A stretch of DNA of 64,000 bases, from assembly GCA_964636985.1 (NCBI GenBank), contig CAZWSX010000027.1, forward strand, positions 1 through 64,000. The letters are read 5' to 3'. Under the pieces are notes generated by a model, which worked only from the letters and a program-made list of their open reading frames with translations, ran no database searches and was not told where the DNA came from. Positions 36,752 to 45,122 of the stretch are shown one piece after another (position 1 is the first letter of the stretch; each line of letters begins with the position of its first letter). The DNA is from CAZWSX01 sp964636985 (lineage in GTDB: Bacteria; Planctomycetota; Planctomycetia; Pirellulales; Pirellulaceae). A program made the translations under genes and the position numbers.

Positions 36752-37579
36752 TTATCCCACGCGGCGGCGCCTCCAAGCACCCAAGGCGCCCAGCGACCCT
36801 AAGCCCGCCAGGACCACGAGGCTCGATGGTTCGGGAACATCGCCGGTGCCTGGGCCGTTCAGGCGAAGGTCTTGTCCGAAGCGGATGTTATCGATCCCGA
36901 TGACGTCGTTCTGGTCTTCACCGTTCGGTCCAATCGTATTGATGCGGATGAAGAGGTGTGGCGCGCGGATCGGCGTGTTGAACGTGATCGGCGTCGCTCC
37001 ATTTCCTGGCCCGGGCGCCAGAACGTCGAATTCTTCGTACAGTTGATTGGTAGGAGTGAAGAGGGCGTTTGGATAACCTTTGAAAACGGTGACAGCCGAG
37101 ATGGTGTAGTTGCCTTGCCACCCACCTAGATCAAAGCCGTACAACAGCACGTCGTGAGCTGTGTCGGCCTGGAGATCGATTTCCAAAAAGGGGCTGGTCC
37201 CGGCCTGGTAAAGCACGTTGGTCAAATCGCCAAAGTCTTCTCGCCAGAAGACGGGTCCGCCGTCCAAAATGCCATGCGGGCCGTACTGCACCGTAACGTC
37301 TGGCGTGTAGCCTTCGCCTCCTACTCCGTAGCCCCAGGTGGTTGTGCCATTGGTGTGGGCGCCCGTCGGACCGGTGACATTGTTTCCGTAGCCACTAAGG
37401 GGATTGAACGGCTCGCCCAATGTGGCAAGCCCGTAGCCTTCCGGAAACCCATTGGGATACACATTGGTATCGAGCGTGGAATCGGACGCGTCGAAGGTAA
37501 GAATCGTGGCCGACGCGACGTGCGTCTGGAGGACGATTCCCACGACGGCTATAAGGCAGTACGAAAGACAGCGGTTCAT
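36752..37579 (-). CDS. PEP-CTERM sorting-domain exported protein
   Basis: 275 aa. Signal peptide residues 1-24 ending VASA. The C-terminus has VPEPSSLVVLAGLGSLGALGAWRRRR: a PEP motif, a hydrophobic segment and a basic tail, the sorting signal recognised by exosortase. The middle is a beta-rich secreted domain (GNYTISAVTVFKGYP, then IGIDNIRFGQ) of the kind found in many planctomycete PEP-CTERM proteins, possibly carbohydrate binding. GGAGAG lies 5 nt before the ATG. It lies between the kinase and ECF sigma genes on the same strand. No exosortase is in the window. Confidence 0.88.
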   Translation of the reverse strand: MNRCLSYCLIAVVGIVLQTHVASATILTFDASDSTLDTNVYPNGFPEGYGLATLGEPFNPLSGYGNNVTGPTGAHTNGTTTWGYGVGGEGYTPDVTVQYGPHGILDGGPVFWREDFGDLTNVLYQAGTSPFLEIDLQADTAHDVLLYGFDLGGWQGNYTISAVTVFKGYPNALFTPTNQLYEEFDVLAPGPGNGATPITFNTPIRAPHLFIRINTIGPNGEDQNDVIGIDNIRFGQDLRLNGPGTGDVPEPSSLVVLAGLGSLGALGAWRRRRVG

Positions 37580-37785
37580 GAAAACTCTCCGGCAATATTT
37601 CTCGTTTTTTTTCGCGGTTTGCCGACCGTAGCAATGGTGGAATGGACCAACGGCGGAGCCGAAAAAGGCTCGTCCGAAGCACTGTCCCCGCGAACTAGAG
37701 TGCGGGCAGCGGCCGATCCTGTCGGCAAGAACGCATAAATCGCGAAGAATTCGCGCCAGAGAACCTGATTCCAGCGCCGGTTGGC

Positions 37786-38364
37786 CTAAGCGTCGTCGAT
37801 GATGCCAGCCGCTTCATCCCTCAGCCGCCGGAGCACGCGCGATTTGGCCAACAGGGCGGCGTTCACCGAAATACCGAGTTCTTGAGCCACGTCGGCCGCT
37901 TTCCAGCCGTCGATCACCTGCCGCTGGAATGCTCGCCACACGCTTTCGCTGAACGATGGTTCGACCACCTTCATCAATTCTCGCAGGATGTGGCGGTCGT
38001 GTTCGGCATCCCAGTACGTTTCAAGGTCCCCAAACCGTTCCGGGAGCGCGTCGACATCCTGGCTATGGTCGATCCGCGCGTTGGCGACTTGCTGCGATCG
38101 CCGGTAGTGCTGCAAACGATGAACGACGATCGTTTTCAACCACGAGCGAAAAGCTCCCGCCCGGCCGTTGTGGTCGAACTTCGACATTTCGCGAGCCAGC
38201 ACTGCAAAGGCTTCCTGCTCGAGGTCGTCGCGATCGGTCGGATTGACGCCGGCTCGCTGAAGAATCGTCCGAATCCAAGGAGTGTAGAGAGTGACCAGCT
38301 GGTCCCACGCCAGGGAATCGGGAGAACTGCGGAGTCGGTCGAGCAGGCTTCGAGGCGTGTCCAT
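37786..38364 (-). CDS. ECF-family RNA polymerase sigma factor
   Basis: 192 aa from ATG 38364; the longer frame to 38445 overlaps the promoter region of the divergent gene. Region 2 is seen as LVTLYTPWIRTILQRAGVNPTDRDDLEQEAFAVLAREMSKFD with GAFRSWLKTIVVHRLQHYRR after it. Region 4 is seen as SVWRAFQRQVIDGWKAADVAQELGISVNAALLAKSRVLRRLRDE. This matches planctomycete ECF sigma factors paired with Ser/Thr kinases. No anti-sigma gene is adjacent, though the kinase N-terminus has a ZAS-like HxxxCxxC. Targets unknown. Confidence 0.93.
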   Translation of the reverse strand: MDTPRSLLDRLRSSPDSLAWDQLVTLYTPWIRTILQRAGVNPTDRDDLEQEAFAVLAREMSKFDHNGRAGAFRSWLKTIVVHRLQHYRRSQQVANARIDHSQDVDALPERFGDLETYWDAEHDRHILRELMKVVEPSFSESVWRAFQRQVIDGWKAADVAQELGISVNAALLAKSRVLRRLRDEAAGIIDDA

Positions 38365-38462
38365 GACCAACCTATCGCGCAAGTAAGATGGATCAAGCTT
38401 ACATGGCCCACGCGCGACGTGCAATTTTCCGCATCTCATTACCACTTGATGATGGCATCGTT

Positions 38463-39458
38463 ATGTTCAAAGCGACGTTCTCTCGGATTGGAATGATGCT
38501 GGTCGCTGGCGTTCTAGGTGTGGGAGAGGTCACCGCCGAGGAGGCCGCACCGGTTCCCTACGAACCCACATCGTTCCAACACGCTGGCGTGACCGAGGCG
38601 TGGACGAAGTTCGCTAAAATCCTTTCGTTCGGCAAAGGCCAGACGCTGGCGCTGCTCGACGATGGTTGCCGCCCCGACATGCCCGAGTGGCTTGCCGTGA
38701 TCGACGGCGTTCCCAAAACGCGCGTCCGCTATGACGCAGTCGATGGCGACGACGATCCCAAGCACGAAGGACGCGGCTACCACGGCAGCACGATCGGCCA
38801 TCCGTCGTCGCTGAACTACGAAGGCAAACGCGGTGTTGCATTCAACAATCAAATCGCGATTGTTCGCGGTTTGGAATGCTGCCACTGCGAGATTAAAGAC
38901 AGCATCTCGCTCGCGAAAGCCCTGCAGTGGGTGATCGACCATCACCAACAGCACCACATCACAACGGTGAATCTGGCGCCCGTTGACGATCAGGAACACG
39001 ATAAGCCGATCGATACGGAGATCGATCCCAAGCTGACAAAACTCCGGGAGCTAGGCATCTGGGTAAGCGCCCCTGCCGGCAATCACGATTTCACCAAAGG
39101 GATCTCGTGGCCGGCTTCACAGTCGAACTGTTTCGCGATCGGTGCAGTGAAGCCAAGAGACACGACGCAACCAGGCAACGACGAAGTCCATCTCGATCGC
39201 CACAAGAAGATTGATTTGGTCGTTCCCGCTACGGCAACCAGCAGTTCCAACGCCATCATCTGCGGCTCGGCCATGCTGTTGCGAGAAGCGATCGAGAAGT
39301 CAGACTACGACTGGAAACAGGATGGCAAGAATCTCCCCGAAGCGATGATGGCGATCTTTCAAAAGACCGGAAAGCCGGTGCAAGATCCGGGAACGAATCT
39401 GACGTTCAAGCGGTTGGATTTGGTTGCTGCCCTGGAACTAGTGCTTACGAAGAAGTAG
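38463..39458 (+). CDS. Exported subtilisin-like (S8) protease, divergent
   Basis: 331 aa from ATG 38463, with signal peptide to about residue 25 (GVGEVTA). The triad can be placed: Asp66 (TLALLDDG), His107 (GRGYHGST), oxyanion Asn207 (APAGNHDF) and Ser near 260-262 (ATATSSSNAIICGSAMLL). The usual GTSxAxP around the Ser is degraded, and the His motif is HGST instead of HGT. A CCHC cluster (about 139-142) is unusual. It could be an active protease of altered specificity or a pseudoenzyme. It is divergent from the ECF sigma gene, with 98 nt between the starts. Confidence 0.75.
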   Translation: MFKATFSRIGMMLVAGVLGVGEVTAEEAAPVPYEPTSFQHAGVTEAWTKFAKILSFGKGQTLALLDDGCRPDMPEWLAVIDGVPKTRVRYDAVDGDDDPKHEGRGYHGSTIGHPSSLNYEGKRGVAFNNQIAIVRGLECCHCEIKDSISLAKALQWVIDHHQQHHITTVNLAPVDDQEHDKPIDTEIDPKLTKLRELGIWVSAPAGNHDFTKGISWPASQSNCFAIGAVKPRDTTQPGNDEVHLDRHKKIDLVVPATATSSSNAIICGSAMLLREAIEKSDYDWKQDGKNLPEAMMAIFQKTGKPVQDPGTNLTFKRLDLVAALELVLTKK

Positions 39459-39477
39459 TGATCGGTCGAGTGCCTAT

Positions 39478-39573
39478 TCACGCCAAGATGGACGTGAACT
39501 CGACCGCCGCTACCGATGTAGTGGCGATTCCGAGGATTATGCAAGCCAGCCAGACGAGGAGTTGACGGGCCAT
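39478..39573 (-). CDS. Possible 31-residue hydrophobic peptide
   Basis: ATG at 39573 to TGA at 39478 encodes 31 aa starting MARQLLVWLACIILGIATTS, a single membrane-helix-like stretch ending in VEFTSILA. GGAG lies 9 nt before the ATG. It starts 27 nt after the stop of the Gfo/Idh gene on the same strand, as an operon partner would. Too short for homology by eye; it could be chance, but the ribosome binding site, position and hydrophobicity agree. Confidence 0.4.
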   Translation of the reverse strand: MARQLLVWLACIILGIATTSVAAVEFTSILA

Positions 39574-39600
39574 TCCAGCGGACTCCGGTCGACCATCAAC

Positions 39601-40911
39601 CTAGAGTGTCCAGCCCTTGCGATACTCCTTGTGGAGCATCGAGTTGAGTGAAGGATCGCTCGTGATCTTAAGGTTGGCCGCGTCAACTTCGATCTTCTTG
39701 CCAGCTTTATAGGCCAGCACGCCGAGCAGGACGGCCTCGGTGAGGGCACCGGAATAATCGAAGTCGCAAGTGGTCGGGCCGCCTGTGCGGATTGCTTCGA
39801 GCCACTCGTTGTGATGGCCGATCGAGTTCGGAATGAACGGCTCGAGTTTGTAATCGCCGAATTTATCCGAAGGCAATAGGACGCGATTGCCATAGTCGGA
39901 GAGGATCATTCCCTTCTCGCCGATGAACAATTGGCCGCCGCCTGCAAAACTAACCGGCTTGCCATCGGCTCCTTTGAGCGTCGACAACAGCTTGGGCGTC
40001 TTGCCGCCGTCGTACCAAGTAAGACTTACTGCCGGCTTGTCGCCGCGCGCGGGATGTTCGTACTTCACAACGAGGCCAGCGGAGGCGCTTACCTTATCGA
40101 GCGGCGGACCTTCGACGACTTCCACCGAGTTGGGAAGTCGCAGGTCGAGGGCCCAATGGGCCAGGTCCATGTAGTGGCAGCCGAAATCGCCTAGCGACCC
40201 ATTGCCATAGTCCCAGAACTTGCGCCAGTTGAACGGGTGCACGCCTTCGCTGTAGGGACGCTCGGCGCAAGGGCCTTGCCACAGGTCCCAGTTCAGCGTG
40301 GCGGGAGCCGATGTTCCCGTAGTGAACTTGGCGCCGTCGTACTTCGAGTTCGCCCACACGTGAACTTCTTTGATCGGGCCGATGGCACCCTTTTGCACCC
40401 ATTCGACGACGCGGCGATAGTTGTCGCCGGCATGAATCTGGGTTCCCATTTGGGTGACGAGTTTGTTTTCCTTGGCCAGCGTCGCCAAAGTCCGTGCTTC
40501 GACCACGGTATGAGTGAGTGGCTTCTCGCAGTAGCAGTGTTTCTTCAGCCGCATGGCCATTGCCGCGGCTGGCGCATGCGTATGGTCGGGCGTAGCGACA
40601 ACCACGGCGTCGATGCGGCCGGCCTCTTTTTCCAGCATCGATCGGAAGTCGGTGTACTTGTTTGCACCGGCGTGTTTTTTGAGGCCCTGCCCGAGTTTGT
40701 CGCTGTCGACATCGGCGATGGCAACGATTTCCTGCGAGGCGACTTGATCGATGTTCCAGCCCGCTTGTCCGGTGGCGCCCACGCAGGCCAGGCGGATCTT
40801 TTCGTTGGCGAGTTTTGAAGCCAGCGCCGGTGCGCCGCTGACAAAGTAACCCGCTGCAGCAGCAACGGAAGCGGTTTGAAGCACACGACGACGTGAAAGG
40901 CGCGAGGCCAT
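39601..40911 (-). CDS. Tat-exported Gfo/Idh/MocA family oxidoreductase
   Basis: 436 aa. Tat-like leader LSRRRVLQTASVAAAAGYFVSGAPALA (residues 5-31). The Rossmann start is atypical but clear: KIRLACVGATGQAGWNIDQVA. EKPLTHTVVEARTLATLA carries the family EKP motif; DFGCHYMDLAHWAL is the conserved domain-2 region. These NAD(P)-dependent sugar oxidoreductases are abundant in planctomycetes and are often exported with bound cofactor; the substrate cannot be told. GGAG lies 8 nt before the ATG, and the shared CCCGCCTTTTATCCC motif ends 22 nt upstream. Confidence 0.92.
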   Translation of the reverse strand: MASRLSRRRVLQTASVAAAAGYFVSGAPALASKLANEKIRLACVGATGQAGWNIDQVASQEIVAIADVDSDKLGQGLKKHAGANKYTDFRSMLEKEAGRIDAVVVATPDHTHAPAAAMAMRLKKHCYCEKPLTHTVVEARTLATLAKENKLVTQMGTQIHAGDNYRRVVEWVQKGAIGPIKEVHVWANSKYDGAKFTTGTSAPATLNWDLWQGPCAERPYSEGVHPFNWRKFWDYGNGSLGDFGCHYMDLAHWALDLRLPNSVEVVEGPPLDKVSASAGLVVKYEHPARGDKPAVSLTWYDGGKTPKLLSTLKGADGKPVSFAGGGQLFIGEKGMILSDYGNRVLLPSDKFGDYKLEPFIPNSIGHHNEWLEAIRTGGPTTCDFDYSGALTEAVLLGVLAYKAGKKIEVDAANLKITSDPSLNSMLHKEYRKGWTL

Positions 40912-40933
40912 GAATCAGGCTCCTAGACAGGCG

Positions 40934-40948
40934 GGGATAAAAGGCGGG
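40934..40948 (-). promoter_or_regulatory. Shared upstream motif CCCGCCTTTTATCCC (copy 2)
   Basis: Identical to the motif at 5285-5299 and at similar distance from the ATG. A perfect 7-bp dyad, GCTACGC-G-GCGTAGC, lies just upstream on the coding strand (40952-40966). Confidence 0.4.
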
Positions 40949-41037
40949 ATTGCTACGCGGCGTAGCGCCTATCAGGCTAAACCGGCGCGCGGTTGGAAGC
41001 AATCAGCAGCGCGAAAATGGTGGCCAATTTTGGGTGG

Positions 41038-41062
41038 CACTGGCGTTCTCATGACGCCAGTG
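41038..41062. repeat. Perfect dyad between two minus-strand genes
   Basis: CACTGGCGT (41038-41046), 7-base loop, ACGCCAGTG (41054-41062). It lies 27 nt after the stop of the HExxH gene. No T-run follows on the minus strand, so it could be a REP-like element or a weak terminator. Confidence 0.5.
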
Positions 41063-41088
41063 TGCGTATGGAAATGCGTTGCCAAACA

Positions 41089-42429
41089 CTAAGGCGCGGG
41101 AGTAATCGTTACCGTGCATTGCCCGTCGTTGTCGCCCCGTTCGGCGGGCGAATCGTTGATCCGCAGATAGAGGACGCCGTCGCTTTGGGCCACCCATTCG
41201 CGGCCGTTTCCGACCCGAACCGGCGATAGCAATGGCGTGGCCGCTTCGGGATCGTCTTTGTGAGCCGTCGAAATGGCTGCTTGAAGTTGTCCCAAAGGAA
41301 CTCCGCGAAAGTAACGCAGCGTCACGCCATCGGGTTCACTGATCCACGGCTTGGGTCCTTTCGCGACCTGGTATCGGCCGGTCGCCGTGAGTTGGTACTT
41401 GAGCCCCTCTTTGACCTGCCAACCGGTCGATTGCCAACCGCGGCTGGCGGCGATCTCGATTTTGTCGTCTGCCGTGGGTGGCTTGACGTCCTTTTTATGA
41501 ACCATCGCGCTGCGCGCCACGTCGTAACCGTAGTCGAGTTCGCGCGAGAAGACTTGCCACTCTTCGGCCAGTTTGCCTGGGTCGTCGCCAATGGCCATCA
41601 CGCGCTCGGCGAATCGGTCCAGCGGCTCGTCGACGTGACGAACGAGTTCGCGAAAGGCCTCTCGCCGCGCTGGATCGTGATCGAAGAAGACACAAGCTCC
41701 CCACGACCAGGCGTAGTAATCGGTCGCGGCGAACGGGATGTTGTTAACGTGAATGACCGACGTGAGCGAGCGCGGCACGCCCGCGGCGACGTCGTCCTTA
41801 ATGAGTTTGATGCGGCCCCAATTGGGATACTCGGTTTTCGATTGCGGCATGATGTTGAGCGTGAGTTTTCCTTCCCTCCACGCGTGCGTGGCCAGCATGT
41901 CGGCCATGCCCTCGGCATACCAGGCCGGGCCGAGGCCTCCGCAGAAGGCGTCGAAGAAAGCGTGCGTCCCCTCGTGTAGCATCAAGTGGCGGCGAAAGTA
42001 GTCGCTGTCTTGTTCGTACCACCAAATCCGTTTGCCACGTTGCAACCCATGGAGAAATTTCGGCAAGCCTGCCGGAACTAATCCGCATCGCTCGAACTTG
42101 GCGCGATCAACAATCAGGCACCCTACCAGCCGCCACTTCTCGACGACCATGGGATCGAGACCTGTGTACTCGCACCATTGCGGCACGGCCAGGTCGAAGA
42201 TCTTAGGGAGTTCCTCCAAGGCCGTCGCGCGAGGCAGATCGGTGTACAGGTCGAGATGCTTGCCCGAGATCTTGCGGATCCCGAGTGCCTTCGCGGCTTC
42301 CTCGTCGGCCTTGGAGATCTTGCTTCCCAAGGGATCGGCGGGCGGTTCTTCGGCGCTCGTCGACGTGATGTGGAGGAGCAGACTCAATAGAAGTGCGATC
42401 AGGCCGAATGACGTATTATGGAATTGCAT
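41089..42429 (-). CDS. Exported HExxH metallopeptidase-like protein
   Basis: 446 aa from ATG 42429, with AAGG about 7 nt upstream and a signal peptide to about residue 26. HEGTHAFFDAF (152-162) is a zincin HExxH motif and WYAEGMADML (171-180, Glu173) a likely third zinc ligand, like gluzincins and DUF1570-type proteins. The C-terminal 120 residues form a separate beta domain (YQLTATGRYQV, later YLRINDSPAERGDNDGQ), resembling a lectin-like domain found in planctomycetes. Protease activity is likely but unproven. It is divergent from the solute-binding protein gene (73 nt between starts). Confidence 0.75.
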   Translation of the reverse strand: MQFHNTSFGLIALLLSLLLHITSTSAEEPPADPLGSKISKADEEAAKALGIRKISGKHLDLYTDLPRATALEELPKIFDLAVPQWCEYTGLDPMVVEKWRLVGCLIVDRAKFERCGLVPAGLPKFLHGLQRGKRIWWYEQDSDYFRRHLMLHEGTHAFFDAFCGGLGPAWYAEGMADMLATHAWREGKLTLNIMPQSKTEYPNWGRIKLIKDDVAAGVPRSLTSVIHVNNIPFAATDYYAWSWGACVFFDHDPARREAFRELVRHVDEPLDRFAERVMAIGDDPGKLAEEWQVFSRELDYGYDVARSAMVHKKDVKPPTADDKIEIAASRGWQSTGWQVKEGLKYQLTATGRYQVAKGPKPWISEPDGVTLRYFRGVPLGQLQAAISTAHKDDPEAATPLLSPVRVGNGREWVAQSDGVLYLRINDSPAERGDNDGQCTVTITPAP

Positions 42430-42502
42430 CGAATCGCCTTGCTTTGGTTCGCGATAGCGATTCGCGAACAACCCACCCCGTTTCCATGTGGTTCACTGGC
42501 CA

Positions 42503-43591
42503 ATGGCTTATTCTAATGCCCAGTCGTCGTCGCGTCGCCATAATTGGCCCGACTCCATCTCAAGGCGAACCACACTGCTGGGGGTAGTATCGGCTGGGCT
42601 GGTTCTGGCAACGGGATGCGGCCGCGCGGCAGCCAAGCAGGTAACGGTCTACGCGGCCCTCGATCGCGAGTTCTCCGAGCCGATCCTGAAGCGATTTGAA
42701 CAAGAGACAGGCATTCGCGTTCTGGCCAAGTACGATGTCGAGTCGACCAAGACCGTCGGGCTGGTGAACGCCATCATTGAAGAACAGGCTCGTCCCCGCT
42801 GCGACGTGTTCTGGAACAACGAGATCCTGCACGCATTGCGCCTTAAGAAACTAGGACTGCTGGCGCCGAGCCAGCCTTCGCAAGCCGAGGACTTTCCCGC
42901 GGCCTTTCGCGATCCTGATGGGATGTGGTTCGGCATGGCCGCCCGCGGGCGCGTGTTTATCGTTCATCGCAAATCACTGGGTGACGAACTGCTTCCGAAG
43001 TCGATCGACGATTTGGCTGATCCGAAGTGGAAAGGGAAATGCTGCATCGCCAAGCCGTTGCATGGAACGACCGCTACCAACGCCGCTGTCTTGTTCGCAT
43101 TGCGAGGCACCGCGGAGGCGACGAAATTCTGGAAAGAAGTTCACGAGAACGCCGCCGTTGTTTCGGGCAACAAACAAGTTGCCCAGGACGTTGCGCAAGG
43201 CCGTTACGTCTTTGGGATCACGGATACCGACGATGCCGTGATCGAGCGCGACAAGGGAGCCGATGTCGAAATTGTGTTTCCCAACATGGCAGCGGCGGAC
43301 GCCGACGCGAACCAGGGAGCCCTCTTCATTCCCAATTCTTTGTGCAAAATCAAAGGGGGGCCGAATCCTCAGGAGGCCGAGCAGCTGATTGATTTTCTTC
43401 TTACGGCCGAAGTTGAGGATGAACTGGCGAAAAGCGAAAGCGCCCAGATTCCGCTGTCTACCAAAGCCAAGGAAAAGTCGCGCGTCCTCATGGGGGAAAC
43501 GCCGCCACCTATTGGTGTGGATTTCGAAAAAGTAGCCGAGGTCTGGGACGAAGCGGCATCCCAATTGCAGAATATCTTCTCCGCAGCCTAA
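42503..43591 (+). CDS. Periplasmic iron-type (FbpA/AfuA) solute-binding protein, orphan
   Basis: 362 aa from ATG 42503; GTG 42488 is possible. SRRTTLLGVVSAGLVLATGCG gives a Tat-like signal ending in a lipobox Cys. QVTVYAALDREFSEPILKRFEQETGI is the type 2 periplasmic-binding start used by ferric-iron and related ABC systems; CDVFWNNEILHALRLK and NQGALFIPNSLCKIKGGPNPQEAEQLIDFLL fit the same group. The adjacent genes hold no permease or ATPase, so partners must be elsewhere, or the protein serves another use. The metal or substrate is not deducible from the sequence. Confidence 0.85.
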   Translation: MAYSNAQSSSRRHNWPDSISRRTTLLGVVSAGLVLATGCGRAAAKQVTVYAALDREFSEPILKRFEQETGIRVLAKYDVESTKTVGLVNAIIEEQARPRCDVFWNNEILHALRLKKLGLLAPSQPSQAEDFPAAFRDPDGMWFGMAARGRVFIVHRKSLGDELLPKSIDDLADPKWKGKCCIAKPLHGTTATNAAVLFALRGTAEATKFWKEVHENAAVVSGNKQVAQDVAQGRYVFGITDTDDAVIERDKGADVEIVFPNMAAADADANQGALFIPNSLCKIKGGPNPQEAEQLIDFLLTAEVEDELAKSESAQIPLSTKAKEKSRVLMGETPPPIGVDFEKVAEVWDEAASQLQNIFSAA

Positions 43592-43638
43592 CCCGCTTTC
43601 GACTACGTTATTTCCGCGATTTGAGCGGTACAGGCGGG

Positions 43639-43657
43639 TCAGGAAAACTTTTCCTGA
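43639..43657. promoter_or_regulatory. Perfect dyad 1 upstream of the Val/Pro-rich gene
   Basis: TCAGGAAAA-C-TTTTCCTGA, 9 bp each side. It may be an operator or, with dyad 2, the terminator of the binding-protein gene (stop at 43591). Confidence 0.5.
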
Positions 43658-43668
43658 AAATGTGTTGC

Positions 43669-43688
43669 GCGAAAAGGAATCTTTTCGC
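43669..43688. promoter_or_regulatory. Perfect dyad 2 upstream of the Val/Pro-rich gene
   Basis: GCGAAAAG-GAAT-CTTTTCGC. It shares the GAAAA/TTTTC half-site core with dyad 1; their centres lie about 30 nt apart. Confidence 0.5.
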
Positions 43689-43827
43689 TTCCTATCTGTG
43701 TCGGATTAAGTGTCCAAGCATTCCTGCTCTCGTGGAAACATTAAAACTTGCCGGTAAAATCCGGAATCAGATGCCGCGAGGGAATGGATGTCCCGTTTCA
43801 AGAGTCATCTACTTTGGAGAACTAGTC

Positions 43828-44283
43828 ATGCGAAAGATCTTGTTGAATGGAATGGCGGTCGTTGCCGCAGCGATCGTGTTGACCGCGGCCTCGTCGGCCT
43901 ACGCTCAAGTAAACGTGAGCTGGAGCGTTCCCTACTCGTCGGGCTCGGTAGTCGTACCGTCGCCGCCTGTCGTGTATAGCTCGCCCGTTGTTTACAACTC
44001 GTACGCACCTGCAGTGGTGACGACTTATCGTCGACCATTCCTTCCGCGCCCTGTCATCGCACGTACGGTTGTTACCCAACCTGTTGTTGTGTCGCGACCC
44101 GTTGTAGCGGCTCCCATCGTCACGACGCCGATCGTTACTACGCGAGTTGTTGCAGCGTCGCCGGTGGTATCGACGTCGTACTACGCCCCGCTGCCGCCTG
44201 CTCCTCCAGTGCCGGTTTTTTACGGTGGAGGCGTTTCGGTTTCCGCACCCTACACGCGGGTCATCGTTGGCAGCCCGTGGTAG
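43828..44283 (+). CDS. Exported Val/Pro-rich low-complexity protein
   Basis: 151 aa from ATG 43828 with GGAGA 7 nt upstream; the frame open from 43621 is not needed. Signal peptide residues 1-27 (VVAAAIVLTAASSAYA). The mature protein is dominated by Val, Pro, Thr, Ser and Tyr (VVTQPVVVSRPVVAAPIV and similar), probably extended beta or disordered. Similar short Val/Pro/Tyr-rich secreted proteins are common in planctomycetes, with unknown roles. A strong terminator follows. Confidence 0.75.
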   Translation: MRKILLNGMAVVAAAIVLTAASSAYAQVNVSWSVPYSSGSVVVPSPPVVYSSPVVYNSYAPAVVTTYRRPFLPRPVIARTVVTQPVVVSRPVVAAPIVTTPIVTTRVVAASPVVSTSYYAPLPPAPPVPVFYGGGVSVSAPYTRVIVGSPW

Positions 44284-44313
44284 TCGAGCCGGCCAATCAC
44301 ACTGACTAAAAGC

Positions 44314-44345
44314 AAAAGGCCGATTCCAAACGGAATCGGCCTTTT
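44314..44345 (+). terminator. Strong rho-independent terminator
   Basis: AAAAGGCCGATTCC (44314-44327), loop AAAC, GGAATCGGCCTTTT (44332-44345), then T. The 14-bp perfect stem lies 31 nt after the stop of the Val/Pro-rich gene; its symmetric A/T arms could also serve the convergent TPR gene. Confidence 0.9.
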
Positions 44346-44378
44346 TCGTTAACAGATCGTGACGTCCAAGCGGCGGTG

Positions 44379-44942
44379 TTAAACCACAACGCTCGTCAAT
44401 TGACGGAATTCCGGGTAGCGGCGAATGGGGTCGAAGTCCTTTTCGGAATCGACCAGGTCGCGATAGTCGGGATTTAATTCGAAAGCTTGCGAGAGATACC
44501 CGGTCGCGAAGGCTGGATTGCCAGCCAGGCTCCAATAGCAAGCTAGGTTGTAGTGAACGATGGCTTGCGAAGAGTCGATCGCCAGGGCTTCTTCCAGTGC
44601 TTCGATGGCCAGGTCGAGCCGGCCCATCCGCTTGTGGCACCAGCCCAGCGCCAACCAGATCGAAAGGTTTTGTGGCTCCAGGCCTGACGCAAGCGAGAGA
44701 TTCTCGATCGCCAAAGCAAACTCGTCGATCATCCGGAGCGCTTGGCCGCGAAGAAACAGGGCCCGCGATTCCCGCGTGCCGAAGTCGGCTTCAACAGGCA
44801 ACAGTGCTAGCACCCGCTCAATGATGGGGCGTCGCATTGCCAGTTGCGGGCGATTGCGCTCGCCCAACGCTGCCAGCAACTCAAGATACCCTTCGGCCTC
44901 TCGAAGACGTTGCTTTTTCTCGATTCGATCGAGGACCTGCAT
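44379..44942 (-). CDS. TPR-repeat protein
   Basis: 187 aa, no signal peptide. Three or four tetratricopeptide repeats cover about residues 60-165: ALFLRGQALRMIDEFALAIENLSLASGLEP, LSIWLALGWCHKRMGRLDLAIEALEEALAID, IVHYNLACYWSLAGNPAFATGYLSQAFELNP. A cytoplasmic scaffold, partner unknown. It is convergent with the Val/Pro-rich gene. Confidence 0.85.
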   Translation of the reverse strand: MQVLDRIEKKQRLREAEGYLELLAALGERNRPQLAMRRPIIERVLALLPVEADFGTRESRALFLRGQALRMIDEFALAIENLSLASGLEPQNLSIWLALGWCHKRMGRLDLAIEALEEALAIDSSQAIVHYNLACYWSLAGNPAFATGYLSQAFELNPDYRDLVDSEKDFDPIRRYPEFRQLTSVVV

Positions 44943-45122
44943 AGTTGCAATCCGCGACTGCGCTGGAATTTGCGAGTAACCTTCACGCTAAAAGGTGGCC
45001 TTCGCCCCCTGTCTGCTCCATTCTATTCACGAATTGGAAAATGTCCTACGGGGCACAAGGAGAACGACAAAACATCGCAAAATTGCCGATTTTTGGCTGC
45101 TTCCACGACATTTGGTTGGCCA

